The notes under the pieces are model-generated. The model made no database searches and had not been told where the DNA came from. It was given only the letters and a program-made list of their open reading frames with translations. A stretch of DNA of 64,000 nucleotides from the NCBI RefSeq assembly GCF_001522545.3, contig NC_031783.1:2021790-2085789 (forward strand), given 5' to 3'. Source of the DNA: Parus major. Taxonomy: Eukaryota > Chordata > Aves > Passeriformes > Paridae. Position numbers and translations under genes: made by a program. Shown here in pieces: positions 1-59,221 of this stretch. The first letter of the stretch is position 1. Each line of letters begins with the position of its first letter.

Positions 1-107
1 GAATTATTCTGTTCAGCAGAGCCTGGTGCCCCCAGAAAGATCTTGGAGTGCAGATAACTGAGGATTTTTTTCTTTGTGACTGCTGAATTCTTTCTTTCTT
101 GCCCAAG

Positions 108-48958
<48,851 letters not shown>

Positions 48959-49300
48959 CCCTTCAGTAGCAGGAGGCCTCTTAAAGCACAAACTTTGGAG
49001 AGGCCAGGAGCTAATACCCTGCTGTCTGAAAACTGTGTCAGTGTGAATCCAAAAGTTGGTAAATAATGTTCATTAAACCTGAAAATTAAACTTGGATTGC
49101 CAGGTTTGTGAATCTCAAAGCATGAGCAGTTTATCCATACTGAGAATCACAGTAATGTGCACTTATTTCCATAATTGCACTAAACTGTGCACTGCAGTGC
49201 CAGAAGTCTCACTCCAGTGAGCATCGTGTGCCTGATTTCCCTGCATTTTATTATGTCCAAATAGATTTCTTTGGCTTAATAAAACTGGATGAAAAGCTGC
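48959..49300 (+). other. CLUAP1: CLUAP1 3' UTR with poly(A) signals
   Basis: ATTAAA hexamers occur at 49072-49077 and 49085-49090, and a canonical AATAAA at 49278-49283. The last is the best candidate for the main cleavage site, giving a short 3' UTR of about 340 nt. Confidence 0.7.
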
Positions 49301-49434
49301 TCTGGGAATGCATTTCAATTGCTTTTAAATCTGGCATAAATCTATTTATCCTAAACATATCCTTTACTTAATCAAGGGCTTGTCTGCACAAAGAGCAGCA
49401 CCAGGTGGACTGAAGGAGTGGAATTAAAACTGGA

Positions 49435-49786
49435 CAAGTCTCCAGGGACACCTCAGAGCCCCTTCCAGGGCCAAAAGGGGCTCCAGGAGAGCTGCAGAGG
49501 GACTTGGGACAAGGGATGGAGGGACAGGACACAGGGAATGGCTTCCACTGCCAGAGGGGCAGGGATGGATGGGATATTGGGAAGGAATTGTTCCCTGGCA
49601 GGGTGGGCAGGCCCTGGCACAGGGTGCCCAGAGAAGCTGTGGCTGTCCCTGGATCCCTGGAAGTGTCCAAGGCCAGGCTGGACGGGGCTTGGAGGAACAG
49701 TGGAAGGTGTTCCTGCCCACAGCAGCAGGAGGGAATGGGATGGGCTTTGAGGTTCCTTCCAACCCAACCCATTCTGTGATGATCTG
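49435..49786 (+). mobile_element. CR1 LINE fragment (sense) in the CLUAP1-NLRC3 gap
   Basis: It runs from AAGTCTCCAGGGACACCTCA to CCAACCCATTCTGTGATGATC. It occupies nearly half of the space between the two genes' 3' ends. Confidence 0.92.
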
Positions 49787-50100
49787 AGCCCCAAGACCAG
49801 GCCCAGTGTCCCAGTGTGGGCTGCAGTTGGAGTCAGTTTTCCATGTCCTGTACTGAAGGCCCAGATGGAAAAGTGACTCCATACGTGGTGTGCACAGAGC
49901 CAGAGCCTCTCTCCCCAGGCAGCACTGCCACCCAGCCTCCAGCACAGCCAGCAGCCATTTGGCAAGGCCACTGCTGGTGGTGCAGGGGCTTGTGCCAGGA
50001 GCAGCAGCAGCCCCCTGTTCCACTGAACTGAGCTTTCAGTTCAAATGTCCTGCAGTGCAAGAGCAAGGCTGCACCAGGCATCTTCTCATCCAAGAACTAA

Positions 50101-51106
50101 TTTATTCCTGAGTGTTTACATCTGCGGAGCTCAGCCCAGAGTTTGTGGGATCAGCCCCCAGGTCCCTGCAGCAGCCACTGGCTGCCCTGAGTGTGGCAGC
50201 GTGTCCTGGCTGGGCTGGGGACAGAGGACAGTGGCTTCAGGGGGCTCTGAGGGTTCACAGGGTCACCTCAAACCTGGCACCTCTGGATAGTCACTGACTC
50301 TGCCACACACACCAAGGTACCACCTTTGCACTCCCAGTCTAAAGGTGACCTGCTAGGGACAGAGCTTGCAGCTGGGACACCCCAAAGTCACAGAACACAG
50401 GTGACAGCAGCAGCAGGAGATCCAAGAGCTCTGTCCTGAAGCTGAGGCAGAACTTGGAGCTGAGGCAGTCCTGGTGTAGCACCAAGATGTGCTGGGGACA
50501 GCCCAGCCTCGGGCAGTGCAGTTCCTCTTGCATTCACCCTCCTACTCCTCCATTTTCCCAAGGACTCTTTATTTTCCAAGGTCTTTCTAGACAGTTCCAC
50601 TCCTATGCCTTGGGTTACCTCACTCTTGCACAGAGAACAGCTCTACCAAACACTTCAGGTGTGTCAGCCAGGACCTGCTGGTGCCCAGGGTCACAGCACC
50701 ACACCCCGAGCAAGGCAGCAGCAAATCTCGTGTCCATCTGGGATTTCAAGGGGAGCCAGGGGTGACAAAGCACCAGGGAGATCACAGGAGGAGTTGCTGC
50801 CACCAGCAGATAAACCATCCACAAAATCGAGGTCTGGCATGTGGAAACTGCTCCTCCTCACTCCTTTTTGCATTTCCCCCATTTCATCAGGGCCTGGGTG
50901 AGCACAGACACGGACATAACACATCCCTCAGCTTTCAGCATTGACCTTCCCACGCTCCTGACCCAACACCCTCGGTCCTGGGCCGTGCCAGGAGCTCAGG
51001 AGCTTCCCTTGCCCCAGTTCTCATCCCTGAGATGGGCACCAAGGAGCTCCCTGCAGTCAGCAGGGCAGAGGGACCCCCGGGCCCCCCTCTCTGCAGCCAG
51101 AGCCCC
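50101..51106 (-). other. NLRC3: NLRC3 3' UTR, probable extent
   Basis: On the minus strand AATAAA occurs at 50573-50568 and again at 50106-50101. Either could end the transcript, giving a 3' UTR of about 0.55 or 1.0 kb. No coding signal was seen in between. Confidence 0.5.
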
Positions 51107-51197
51107 TCACACGTCCACGACGCAGTCGGGCGAGTTTGTCCGGATGGTGTCCGAGATCACCTTGGCTCCCGACTGCCCAATGCGATTCCCCTGCAGG
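51107..51197 (-). CDS. NLRC3: NLRC3 terminal exon, coding part
   Basis: The acceptor is TGCTCCCAG|CCT. It encodes LQGNRIGQSGAKVISDTIRT and ends with a short Cys-containing tail (CVVDV) before TGA. Human ends in CTVEM, so the C-terminus is in the expected place. Confidence 0.95.
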
Positions 51198-54100
51198 CTG
51201 GGAGCAAAGACAGGAGCTCAGGCTGGGGCGTGAGGCAGGGCTGGATCCTTGCTGGGGACAGGAGATGCTGCCCAGCTTCACCCCAGCATCACCTGGGGAC
51301 CCTGCTCAAGGGCACTTTGGGAACCCTGGGGCAGCCAAGGGAGGAGCTGGAGACAGCCCCGGACAGCTGGAGGGGCTGAGCCACCTCTCCCCTGGAACGT
51401 TTTAGTGTGTATCTGTCTCTTGAGGTGGTTTTTGGCCCAGAGGCATCCCTGGAGAGGCACCGAGGGGTCTGGAGCTGCGTGGGAGTGGTGGCTGTCACAC
51501 TGGGAGGAGCACAGGGCACCCCTGCCCTGTGGGGCAGCCAGGAATGGGCAGTGCTGGCAGTGAGGAAGGTTCTGGATGGTTCCCATGGTCTCCCCCACCC
51601 ACTGCAGCAGCCACTTACTTGACATAGGTGAGGCCGTGGTTGCCCTTCAGGGCGGTGGCGATGCAGATGGCTCCGTCCATGCCCAGGGAGTTTTCCTGCA
51701 GGCTGTGGGAGGCAGGAGGGTCAGACAGCACCAGGAGGGAATGCATGGGCTGGGCATTGGGAAAAGCCACCTGCTCGGGGTTTGCCCTTCTGAGAACCAC
51801 TGGCTTGGTCACCCCATCACTCCTCCCTATGTCTGGAAAGGACAGGGAATGTTCCTGGCAGTGGGATACTCACTTGAGCCGGCGGAGGCTGCGGTTCACC
51901 TTCAGCGCGTTGGCCACGGCCTTGGCCCCCGCCAGGCCCAGGGAGTTTCCCCGCAGGCTGCAAACAAAGGCAGGGGTGAGGAAGCAGGGCCAGCTCTGAG
52001 ATCACCCTGCGAGGGCAGGACAGTGCTGAGCCAAGGGCCAGGCTCTCAGATGCCCCAGGGATCAGTGGCACAGCCGTGGGCACTTGGTGGCCCCACGGAG
52101 CTCTTACTCCAGGATCTGCAGGCTCTTGTTGACCATCAAGGCTTCTGCCAGGGCTTGGGCACCGGCCGCACCAACTGAAGCCACTTGCAGGCTGCAAGGG
52201 AACAGGGACCCTTCAGCACTGTCCTGAGGTGGCCATGGGGTGTTAATTAGGATAATTAGGCTGTGGCACCAAGGTCCTACTGTAGCCTGGGTACTCACTG
52301 GAGATCTGCCAGGGTGGTGTTGACCTTGAGTGCAGCGGACAGGGCGGCCATTCCCTCGTCTCCGATGGCGTTCTCCTGCAGGCTGGGACAGAAGTGTTGT
52401 GTGTGCCCGTGGCCTGGGAATCAGGAGCAGGGACAGGGCAGCCAGCACAGGGCCCAGCATTCCCAAATGGCTTGGGAGAGCTCCTGGGCCACAAGGCATT
52501 CAGAGCATCCCCAGCCAGGGACACACAATGGGGACACAGCCAGGGACACACAATGGGGACACAGGAGATTTCCAGGGCCTAAAGGGGCTCCAGGAAAGCT
52601 GCAGAGGGACAAGGGTTTGCAGGGTTTGCAGGGAATGTCTTCCCACTGCCAGAGGGCAGGGATGGATGGGATATTGGGAAGGAATTGTTCCCTGGCAGGG
52701 TGGGCAGGCCCTGGCACAGGGTGCCCAGAGAAGCTGTGGCTGTCCCTGGATCCCTGGAAGTGTCCAAGGCCAGGCTGGATGGGGCTTGGAGCAGCCTGGG
52801 ATAGGGAAAGATGTCCCTGCCATGGCAGGGGTGGCACTGGACAAGCTTTAAGGGCCCTTCCAGTAGTGCCCAGTACCCATCCACCCACGTCCTTACTCGA
52901 GGCTGGCCAGGCTGCTGTTGGACTGTAGTGCTTGTGCCAGGGCCGTGGCTGCTTTGGCCTGGATGAAGTTCCACTGCAAGCTGCAAACAGGAGAAAATGA
53001 GAGGTGAAGCCTTGGGCTGTGAGAGAGCCCTGACCCATCCAGGCTCCACATCCATCTGCACCCAGGGTGTCACAGCACCCCTCCCATGGAGTGACCCAGG
53101 GGTGCCACTGTCCCAGCCCGGAGGGGCTGAGGGCCAGGAGAAGTGTCCCTGGCCATGTCCATGCAAGGGGCTTCAAACCCAGCCAGGCCCAGGGGGAAAC
53201 TCACTGGAGGGACGTGAGTGCCCGGTTCTCTTTGATGGCCAAGGCGATGGCCTTGCCCCCATCATCGTACAGCAGGTTGGCCGCCAAGCTGGGGGGACAG
53301 AGGGGTCAAGTGACATGTGAAAAGCTGGGGACAGCTCCAGGGGGGCACCATGAGGGTCTGGCTGCCCTCCTGGGGCCCGTGGCACTCACTCCAGCTTCCT
53401 GAGGGTGCTGTTGCTCCGCAGGGCGCGGGCGATGGCGGGACCGCCCTCCTTGCTGATGGAGTTCTCCCGGAGGCTGGGGAAAGACACGGGGCTGGGGAGG
53501 AGCAGCCCAGGCAGGGCTGGATCAGCTGCTCCCCCACTGCCCCCTCCTGCTCTGGGGCTGAGGCCATGGCCTGAGGAGAGCAGCTTGTCTGAGACCACCC
53601 CCAGCAGCTCCTGCAGCTCCATTCTCTGTGTCTCCTGTGGGCTCCATCAGGGCTTTTTGCCAGCCTCCCATCCCTGCTGCCATCCAAGGCTGAATGAATA
53701 TTGTCCCAAAGGGAGAAAGACAAAGATAGAGAAATTCCTCACAGCTGGAGGAGGGAGCAAAGCTGCTTTCAGCATCTCAGAGCACTTGTGGAAACAACCA
53801 GGCACAAGCCCAGGCTGCTGGAAAGCTCCCAGGTCCCAGCAGCAGCTTTTGGCCAGGGTGGCTGGAGGGACTGTCACTTACTTGAGGCTGAGGAGTCCCT
53901 TGTTGGAGCAGAGAGCTGCTGTCAGCGCTGTGACCCCTGTGCTGCTGATGGAGTTGCTCTGGAGACTGAGACAAACGGGGAGGGTGTGAGGATGGGCCAG
54001 TCCTGGCATCACAGCTGGGCTGCAGGGTCGTGTTTGGGGTGCAAAGTGCCCCTTTCACTGAGGAAAGGGAACAGGGGCAGGAAGGAGCAGCACTGGAGCA

Positions 54101-57100
54101 TCAGGGGGGGCTCAGCCATTCCTGCTCAGCACACTGCCCAGCAAGCAGAGGGGACAGGGTTTGCCAGCACTTCGGGGCAGTCTTGTCCCCACCTGTCACC
54201 GAGGCTGCTGCCTCAGCTGGACATGTGGCTCCCATGGGTTTGGGATCCTTGTCACAGGGACAGAACCAGGGCTTAGCCACTCACCACCAGGAGCCATCAG
54301 CCCTTGTCTCCAGGTGCTGTTCCCATGGGGAATGAAGGTTGCACCATTCCAGCCTGACTCTGCCAGGCCCCATTACCTCCCTCCTTAGCCAATTCCCGAC
54401 ACTTTTGAGAGAGAGAACATCCAAAGCTACTCATTTCCTCCAAGCCAGAATAAAAAGTCATCACTGGGTTTTAGGATTAATTCTGTCAATGCCCCTTGGT
54501 GCAGGCAGGGCCAGCCTGGCTGCTGCTGGAGCTGCCTCATTGTGTTCCAGCCTGCACATCCAGGGAATGTGGAGTGGGACAGACACCGGGAGGAGCTGAG
54601 GGCTTGAGGGGTGGCAGATTTTGATAGAAGGAGGAGGCTGGGCTCTGTTGTCAAGGAGGGGGAACTTACTCAAGGCTTTGCAGGCTGTGGTTCACCCTGA
54701 GAGCTTCGGCCAAGGCGATGGAGCCGTTGTCTCCCACTGAGTTGCTCGAGAGTCTGAGACAGAAAAGGAAGTTTGGAACTGCCAGCAAGGGATTCACCTC
54801 CCCCAGGCTCTTCCTGCTGCAGCAACAAGCATGAACTCGCTGCCACCTCATTCCCTACCTACGTACACCTCTGTTCTCTCGTTTGAGCTGGAATAGCTTT
54901 TAACATTTCCCCAGCCCTGCTGCAGAGGGATCTGCCAGAGGGGAAATGGCTTCTCCTTTCTTTATGTGGCTCCCTGCATCTCTGGAGATACAGTGAGCAT
55001 CTCCAAACCTCCTCACCCTCCTGCCTGCCACATGCACCTGCCCCTTTCCTGCCATTCCTGCCCACAGATCCCGGGATTTGTGGTGTTGGCACAGCCATCC
55101 CTCCACCTCGTGGTGCTCACATCAGCTCCCTCAGGCTGCGGTTCTGCTTCAGCGCCTCCGCGATTTCCCGGGCGCCCTGGGCTCCGATGGCGTTTTTCTG
55201 CAGGCTGCAAGGGTGAGGAGGGCACCTGTGAATGGCAGGTGCCACATCCCCATCGGTGGCACTGCAGCCTGCTGGGGGCTGCAGGGGGACACCACGCCCA
55301 GGTCACTCACTGCAGGGTCTCCAGCCGGTGGTTGGTCAGCAGGGCCTCGGCCAGGAAGGTGGCCCCGTGCTCCTTGATGGAGTTGTGCTGGAGGCTGTGG
55401 GAGACAGGAGTGAAGCCATGTGTGGATGCTTCCAGGGGCTGCAGGGCAGTGCTCACCTGCCCTGGGGTTTGCTTGCCCTTGTCCCTGGTTTGAGAAAGGG
55501 GTCTGACCCCCAGGCATCCCTGACCAGGAGTGTCCTTCCCTCCTCTTCCATGGGATATTCCTTCTTCCATGGAACAGCACCCTGAGAGCTCCCATGCACA
55601 GAAGGACCTCAACCTGAACCTCAACCCCACCCCACTGAAGCCAAGAGGCAGGAGAATCCCAGCTCTCTGGCCCAGGGCAGTCCCTGGGTCTGTGCCAGCT
55701 GCACTCGTGTTCACTGCCCAGCACTGACCCCGGGTTTGCCCAGGGTGTCCCCATGTGTGGGCCCTTGGAGCTTGGGAAAACCCCAGTGGGACAGAAGAGG
55801 GATGGAAGGGAGCCTGCCCTGGGGATCTGCTCCAGGAGGTGCTCCAGAAGTTGAGACTTACTTCAGGGAGAGCAGGATTTGGTTTTTTTTCAGGGCATCA
55901 GCCAGGGCTTTTGCTCCGCTGGGGCCGATGGAGTTGCTCCGCAGGCTGGGGCGGGACAGGCAGGAAAGCCAAGGTTAACAAAGCCGGACTGGCACAGGCC
56001 CAGTTTAATCCAGATGCCTCCACATGGCACTGCTGAGGTGGGACATCAGGCCAGCAGCTTGTGGTGGTGGCTTTAGGGGCTGGAGACCCTCCCCAAGTCA
56101 GGCCGGGCGGGATCCAGCCCTGCCGTGGCCGGGGATGGTTCCCAGTGGGAATGTGTGTCCCACTGGAGCTGGGGAGGGGGGAACACTTACTCCAGCACTG
56201 TCAGGCTCCTGTTCACCAGCAGAGACCTGGCCAGAGCTTTGGCTCCCTTGTTGCTGATCTGATTTTCTGCCAAGCTGCACAGAAAAAGGAAAATGTGGTG
56301 TTTTTCCAGGGCCTGGCATGTCCCAGGACACAGCTGGGATGGTGAGCAGAGAGGGGCCATGGGCAGCACTCGGTTCATGGCACAACCAAAGTGATGGATG
56401 TTCTCCTGGGGTGGGCACCAGGCATGGTTTCTGGGCATCAGATTAATTTGTGTTCTATAAAGGAGCTCAGATGGCAGCATGGGGAGCTCTGTGCAGCCTT
56501 GAGGAAGAGCAGCAGGTGGGGAAAGTGGGAACCCATCTGTCTGGGATGAGGCATCTCCCTGCATGGGGGTCAGGAGCCTGTCCCCTGTCCCCTCCCTGCT
56601 CCATGCAGAGCCTCGAGTGTCCAGCACTCTGCTGTGACCTTGGGAAGTGGTTTGTTGGGATAACCCATAGATTTATGGACATTTTTTTAGGAACAGTGAG
56701 GAGGCAGCAGGGAGGGGATTGTGTGGGGCTGTCCTTGTCATCAGGCACCCTGGGGAGCCAGTGGGAGAGACATTCCTGGGGACCCTCACCCCGGCTTTGC
56801 GGTGCCCCCAGCTCCCCAGGACATCCCATCCGCCCTGGGCTCCCACCTGAGCCTCTGGATCTGGCAATCCTTCACGCTCAGCACACTGCCCAGCAGCTCC
56901 ATCACATCGTCCTTAAACTGGTTATTGTCCAGCCTGCAGAAGACACAAGAGCAAGAGCAAGGGTTTGGAGAACAAAGTGGAGAAAGGATGTTCCCCATGA
57001 CATCTGCCTCTCCCAGGGGGAGAACTCAAGGACAAGCAGAGCTGACCCAGTGCCACCCCTAGAGTGGACAACACTTGGTGGACCCAGGTCTCCACTGATA

Positions 57101-59221
57101 CCTGGGACTGTGAGTCACAGGGGAGAGAGAACTCACTGCAGCCTCCAGTACTTAGAAAGGACTTACAACAGGGAACAGTTTAAACTAAAAGAGGAGAGAT
57201 TTGGAGTTAGGATGAAAATCTTCCCTGTGAGGGTGGGCAGGCCCTGGCACAGGGTGCCCAGAGAAGCTGCGGCTGCCCCTGGATCCCTGGAAGTGTCCAA
57301 GGCCAGGTTGGACAGGGCTTGGAGCAGCCTGGGACAGTGCAAGGTGTCCCTGCCCATGGCAGGGGATGAGACTGGATGAGCTTTAAGGTCCCTTCCAACC
57401 CAAACCAATCTGTGATTCCACAGCCACAGCCTGGCATCTCTCCTCGCTTCTCCCAGTGCAATCCCACCAGGACTCACCTGAGGTTGTGGCAGAAGAGGAG
57501 CTGGGAGAGCAGGCTCTTACAGACATTGTAGGTGAGGCAGTTGGAGAGGTTTGTCTCCTCCAGGCAAACATCAGAGACCTGCAGGAGATAAGCCAGGGCA
57601 GAGCAGTTCATGGGGGTGAGCATCCCGGCCAAGCTCTCGCTCCTCATGGCCTCCTCCACAGCCTTGGCGGTGTCCGTGTGCTGGATCTCGTGCAGGCAGC
57701 GCACGGCGTTGACGGCGCGCGAGGAGACGGCGTGCTCGGCGTTCAGGCAGCCCTGCAGGATGCCGATGGCCTGGCTCCTGAGCCCGCCGTGCTCGCCCTT
57801 CACCAGCAGCCACCCTGAGAGCAGCTCGTTCACCTGCGGGGACAGGAGCCCCGAGAGGAAGCGGATGAAGATGTCCAGCTGCCTGTCCTCGGCCTGCAGC
57901 GCCCGCTGAACGGCGCTCCTGAAGTGGCTGAGGAAGCCCAGCCTGGGCCAGGACACGCCGCTCTCCGTGAAGAGGTCGAAGAAGGCCCGCTTGGCCGCCG
58001 TGTAGTAATAAAGAGCTGCCAGGAACTCCTGGATGGATAAGTGGGAGAAGCAGTAGGCTGTGGAGGCCTGCATGTCCTCCCTGAGCAGGAGGCGGGTGGA
58101 GAGGCTGCTGTGCAGCAGGGAGAGGTCGATGCCGTAGGCCTTCATGTCCTGCTCGTAGAACACGTGTTTCCTCCGCAGCAGCCCGCAGAAGGCCAGCCTG
58201 CCCAGGCTGCCCACCAGCTTCTTGCTGGTGTTCACAGCCTGCTCAATCCTGAGGGTTTCTCGTGGCTTTTCCAGCCAGTCACCGCTCAGAGCCATTTTAA
58301 AATAATAGGAGTAGATTTCTGACAGGGTCCTGGGGACCACGGTCGCTTCTTGGGATCGGTCGCTGCTGCATTTCAGGAAATAAGCGATTGAGGAGCCAGA
58401 AATCCAGCAAAAACTAGGAATGGTGCACAGGACGTGTAGCGACCTGTTAGCCCTGATGTGCTGCAGGACTTGGCTGGACAGATCTCTCTTGCCCAGGAAC
58501 ATCTGGTCCAAGAAGTCCTTCATCTCTGCAGCCCCAAACCCTCGGATTTCCGTCATCCGATCCACCAGCCCGCTGGGAATCTGCCTGGCCGCCGCCGGCC
58601 GCGACGTGACCCACACGGAGGCCTCCTGCAGCAGGTTACCCCTGATAATGTTGGTGATCAGGCTGTCCACTTGGATCTCCTTCTTGGGATCGGTGCAAAC
58701 CACTGCGTTGGAAAAATCCAAGGGGGTTTTGAACTCATCCAGGCCGTCGAGGATGAGCAGGGTCCGGGCGGCTCCGGCCGAGACGGGGCCGGGCTCGGTG
58801 GTGTGAGGGCGGGCCAAGCACAGCAGGCGCTCGGCAGAGAGCTTCTCGTAGGTGTTGAGCTCCCGGAAGGTGAGGGGCAGCACGAACATGGTGTCCCTGC
58901 TGATCTCCCCCTTTGCCCAGCTGCAGACAAACAGCTTCACCAGCGTGCTCTTGCCAATCCCGGCCACGCCGATGGTGACGGAGATCCGAGGGGGGATGCT
59001 GACTTTGGAGAGAGGCAGGAACAGCTTCTCCAGGGGGATGCTCTGGGATGTGTTTGGCAGGCCTTTGGTGGTTTCCACCTGCAGGATGTCGTGCTCCTTC
59101 TGCTGGATGTCGGTCAGGCCTTCCACCAGCAGCAGGTTGGTGAGGCGCTGCAGGGCTCCTGTCTCCAGGCCATTCCCACAGGAGCTCTGGAGGCTCTCCA
59201 GGTGCTTCTGCACCATGGGTT
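51107..59221 (-). CDS. NLRC3: NLRC3, NACHT-LRR innate immune regulator (5' end uncertain)
   Basis: Sixteen exons join in frame: a 1.7-kb NACHT exon, an 87-nt LRR exon, thirteen 84-nt LRR exons, and a terminal exon ending in TGA at 51107-51109. From the ATG at 59216-59214 the product is 1002 residues; human NLRC3 is 1065. Residues by this numbering: Walker A GVAGIGKST 83-91, Walker B LLILDGLDEF 153-162, sensor-like VWVTSRP 201-207, winged-helix/HD2 segment with SHLSIQEFLAALYYY at 391-405, then ribonuclease-inhibitor-type LRRs to the end. The exact vertebrate NLRC3 blocks LVEGLTD, LITNIIRGNL, GLVDRMTEIRGF and FDLFTESGVSWPRLGFL are present. From family knowledge, NLRC3 is a cytosolic ATP-binding protein that damps TLR/TRAF6, STING and PI3K-mTOR signalling. 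The true N-terminus probably lies in an upstream exon (see 60149-60297). Confidence 0.95.
51619..51702 (-). CDS. NLRC3: NLRC3 LRR exon 14 (84 nt)
   Basis: The borders are CCACAG|CCT and TCAA|GTAAGT. It encodes LQENSLGMDGAICIATALKG, nearly identical to human NLRC3. Confidence 0.95.
51874..51957 (-). CDS. NLRC3: NLRC3 LRR exon 13 (84 nt)
   Basis: The borders are TTTGCAG|CCT and TCAA|GTGAGT. It encodes LRGNSLGLAGAKAVANALKV, corresponding to human LRGNAIGVAGAKALANALKV. Confidence 0.94.
52108..52191 (-). CDS. NLRC3: NLRC3 LRR exon 12 (84 nt)
   Basis: The borders are TTGCAG|CCT and TGGA|GTAAGA. It encodes LQVASVGAAGAQALAEALMV, corresponding to human LQVASIGASGAQVLGEALAV. Confidence 0.94.
52299..52382 (-). 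CDS. NLRC3: NLRC3 LRR exon 11 (84 nt)
   Basis: The borders are CCCAG|CCT and TCCA|GTGAGT. It encodes LQENAIGDEGMAALSAALKV, corresponding to human LQENAIGDDGACAVARALKV. Confidence 0.94.
52512..52561. repeat. 25-bp direct duplication in an NLRC3 intron
   Basis: CAGCCAGGGACACACAATGG followed by GGACA occurs twice in tandem, immediately before a CR1 fragment. Confidence 0.9.
52567..52870 (+). mobile_element. CR1 LINE fragment in an NLRC3 intron
   Basis: It starts at TTTCCAGGGCCTAAAGGGGC, carries the full core and ends around AAGGGCCCTTCCAG. It is antisense to NLRC3. Confidence 0.9.
52897..52980 (-). CDS. NLRC3: NLRC3 LRR exon 10 (84 nt)
   Basis: The borders are TTTGCAG|CTT and TCGA|GTAAGG. It encodes LQWNFIQAKAATALAQALQS, corresponding to human LQWNFIQAGAAQALGQALQL. 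A CR1 tail lies about 27 nt beyond its donor. Confidence 0.94.
53205..53288 (-). CDS. NLRC3: NLRC3 LRR exon 9 (84 nt)
   Basis: The borders are CCCCAG|CTT and TCCA|GTGAGT. It encodes LAANLLYDDGGKAIALAIKE, corresponding to human LTANLLHDQGARAIAVAVRE. Confidence 0.94.
53390..53473 (-). CDS. NLRC3: NLRC3 LRR exon 8 (84 nt)
   Basis: The borders are CCCCAG|CCT and TGGA|GTGAGT. It encodes LRENSISKEGGPAIARALRS, corresponding to human LRENSISPEGAQAIAHALCA. Confidence 0.94.
53882..53965 (-). CDS. NLRC3: NLRC3 LRR exon 7 (84 nt)
   Basis: The borders are CTCAG|TCT and CTCAA|GTAAGT. It encodes LQSNSISSTGVTALTAALCS, corresponding to human LQSNSISDAGVAALMGALCT. Confidence 0.94.
54670..54753 (-). CDS. NLRC3: NLRC3 LRR exon 6 (84 nt)
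   Basis: The borders are CTCAG|ACT and TTGA|GTAAGT. It encodes LSSNSVGDNGSIALAEALRV, corresponding to human FSSNSIGDGGAKALAEALKV. Confidence 0.94.
   Translation of the reverse strand, partial: TLEQLSGRQRLHRLGRSSQGEPQPAKP
55121..55204 (-). CDS. NLRC3: NLRC3 LRR exon 5 (84 nt)
   Basis: The borders are CAG|CCT and TGAT|GTGAGC. It encodes LQKNAIGAQGAREIAEALKQ and NRSLREL, matching the human LQKNSIGPMGAQRMADALKQ repeat. Confidence 0.94.
55311..55394 (-). CDS. NLRC3: NLRC3 LRR exon 4 (84 nt)
   Basis: The borders are CAG|CCT and TGCA|GTGAGT. It encodes LQHNSIKEHGATFLAEALL, one RI-type LRR. Confidence 0.94.
55862..55945 (-). CDS. NLRC3: NLRC3 LRR exon 3 (84 nt)
   Basis: The borders are CAG|CCT and TGAA|GTAAGT. 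It encodes LRSNSIGPSGAKALADALKK. A run of eight A's on the coding strand (55890-55883) spans the Lys-Lys-Asn codons. Confidence 0.94.
56191..56274 (-). CDS. NLRC3: NLRC3 LRR exon 2 (84 nt)
   Basis: The borders are CAG|CTT and GGA|GTAAGT. It encodes LAENQISNKGAKALARSLL and VNRSL, nearly identical to human NLRC3. Confidence 0.95.
56847..56933 (-). CDS. NLRC3: NLRC3 LRR exon 1 (87 nt)
   Basis: The acceptor is TGTCTTCTGCAG|GCT and the donor is GCTCAG|GTGGGA. It encodes LDNNQFKDDVMELLGSVLS and the KDCQIQ segment, matching human LDTNQFQDPVMELLGSVLSGKDCRIQ. It is one codon longer than the other internal LRR exons. Confidence 0.94.
57148..57417 (+). mobile_element. CR1 LINE fragment in the NLRC3 intron after the NACHT exon
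   Basis: The core GTGGGCAGGCCCTGGCACAG is followed by the tail CCCAAACCAATCTGTGATTC. It is antisense to NLRC3 and about 60 bases from the NACHT exon donor. Confidence 0.9.
57478..59221 (-). CDS. NLRC3: NLRC3 NACHT exon
   Basis: The acceptor on the minus strand is CATTTGTCTGTGCAG|AACCC and the donor is CTCAG|GTGAGT. The open frame runs the whole length without a stop and continues into the upstream intron, so frame alone does not fix the start. The exon carries Walker A, Walker B, the helical and winged-helix domains and the linker to the LRRs. A second AG 14 nt inside (new exon start 59207) offers a phase-0 alternative acceptor. The Walker A has Ile and Ser where human has Met and Thr (GIGKS versus GMGKT), which should still allow nucleotide binding. 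Confidence 0.95.

Larger units (their letters stand above)
51198..57477 (-). other. NLRC3 LRR-region introns
   Basis: Fourteen introns plus the one behind the NACHT exon, from about 100 to 910 nt, all GT-AG. They hold CR1 tails at 52567-52870 and 57148-57417 and a 25-bp direct duplication at 52512-52561. The rest looks like GC-rich unique sequence. Confidence 0.85.

Noticed and set aside
99..107. Start codon for CLUAP1 at the window's left edge
   Set aside because: The bases before 108 are a splice acceptor; the protein's first ~73 residues are encoded upstream of the window.
52421..53176. 251-residue open frame on the - strand
   Set aside because: It runs through two NLRC3 introns, an exon in the wrong frame and a CR1 copy; the exon's real frame is fixed by the LRR repeats.
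56450..57379. 309-residue open frame on the + strand
   Set aside because: It crosses an NLRC3 LRR exon in antisense and a CR1 copy, in GC-rich DNA where long chance frames are common.
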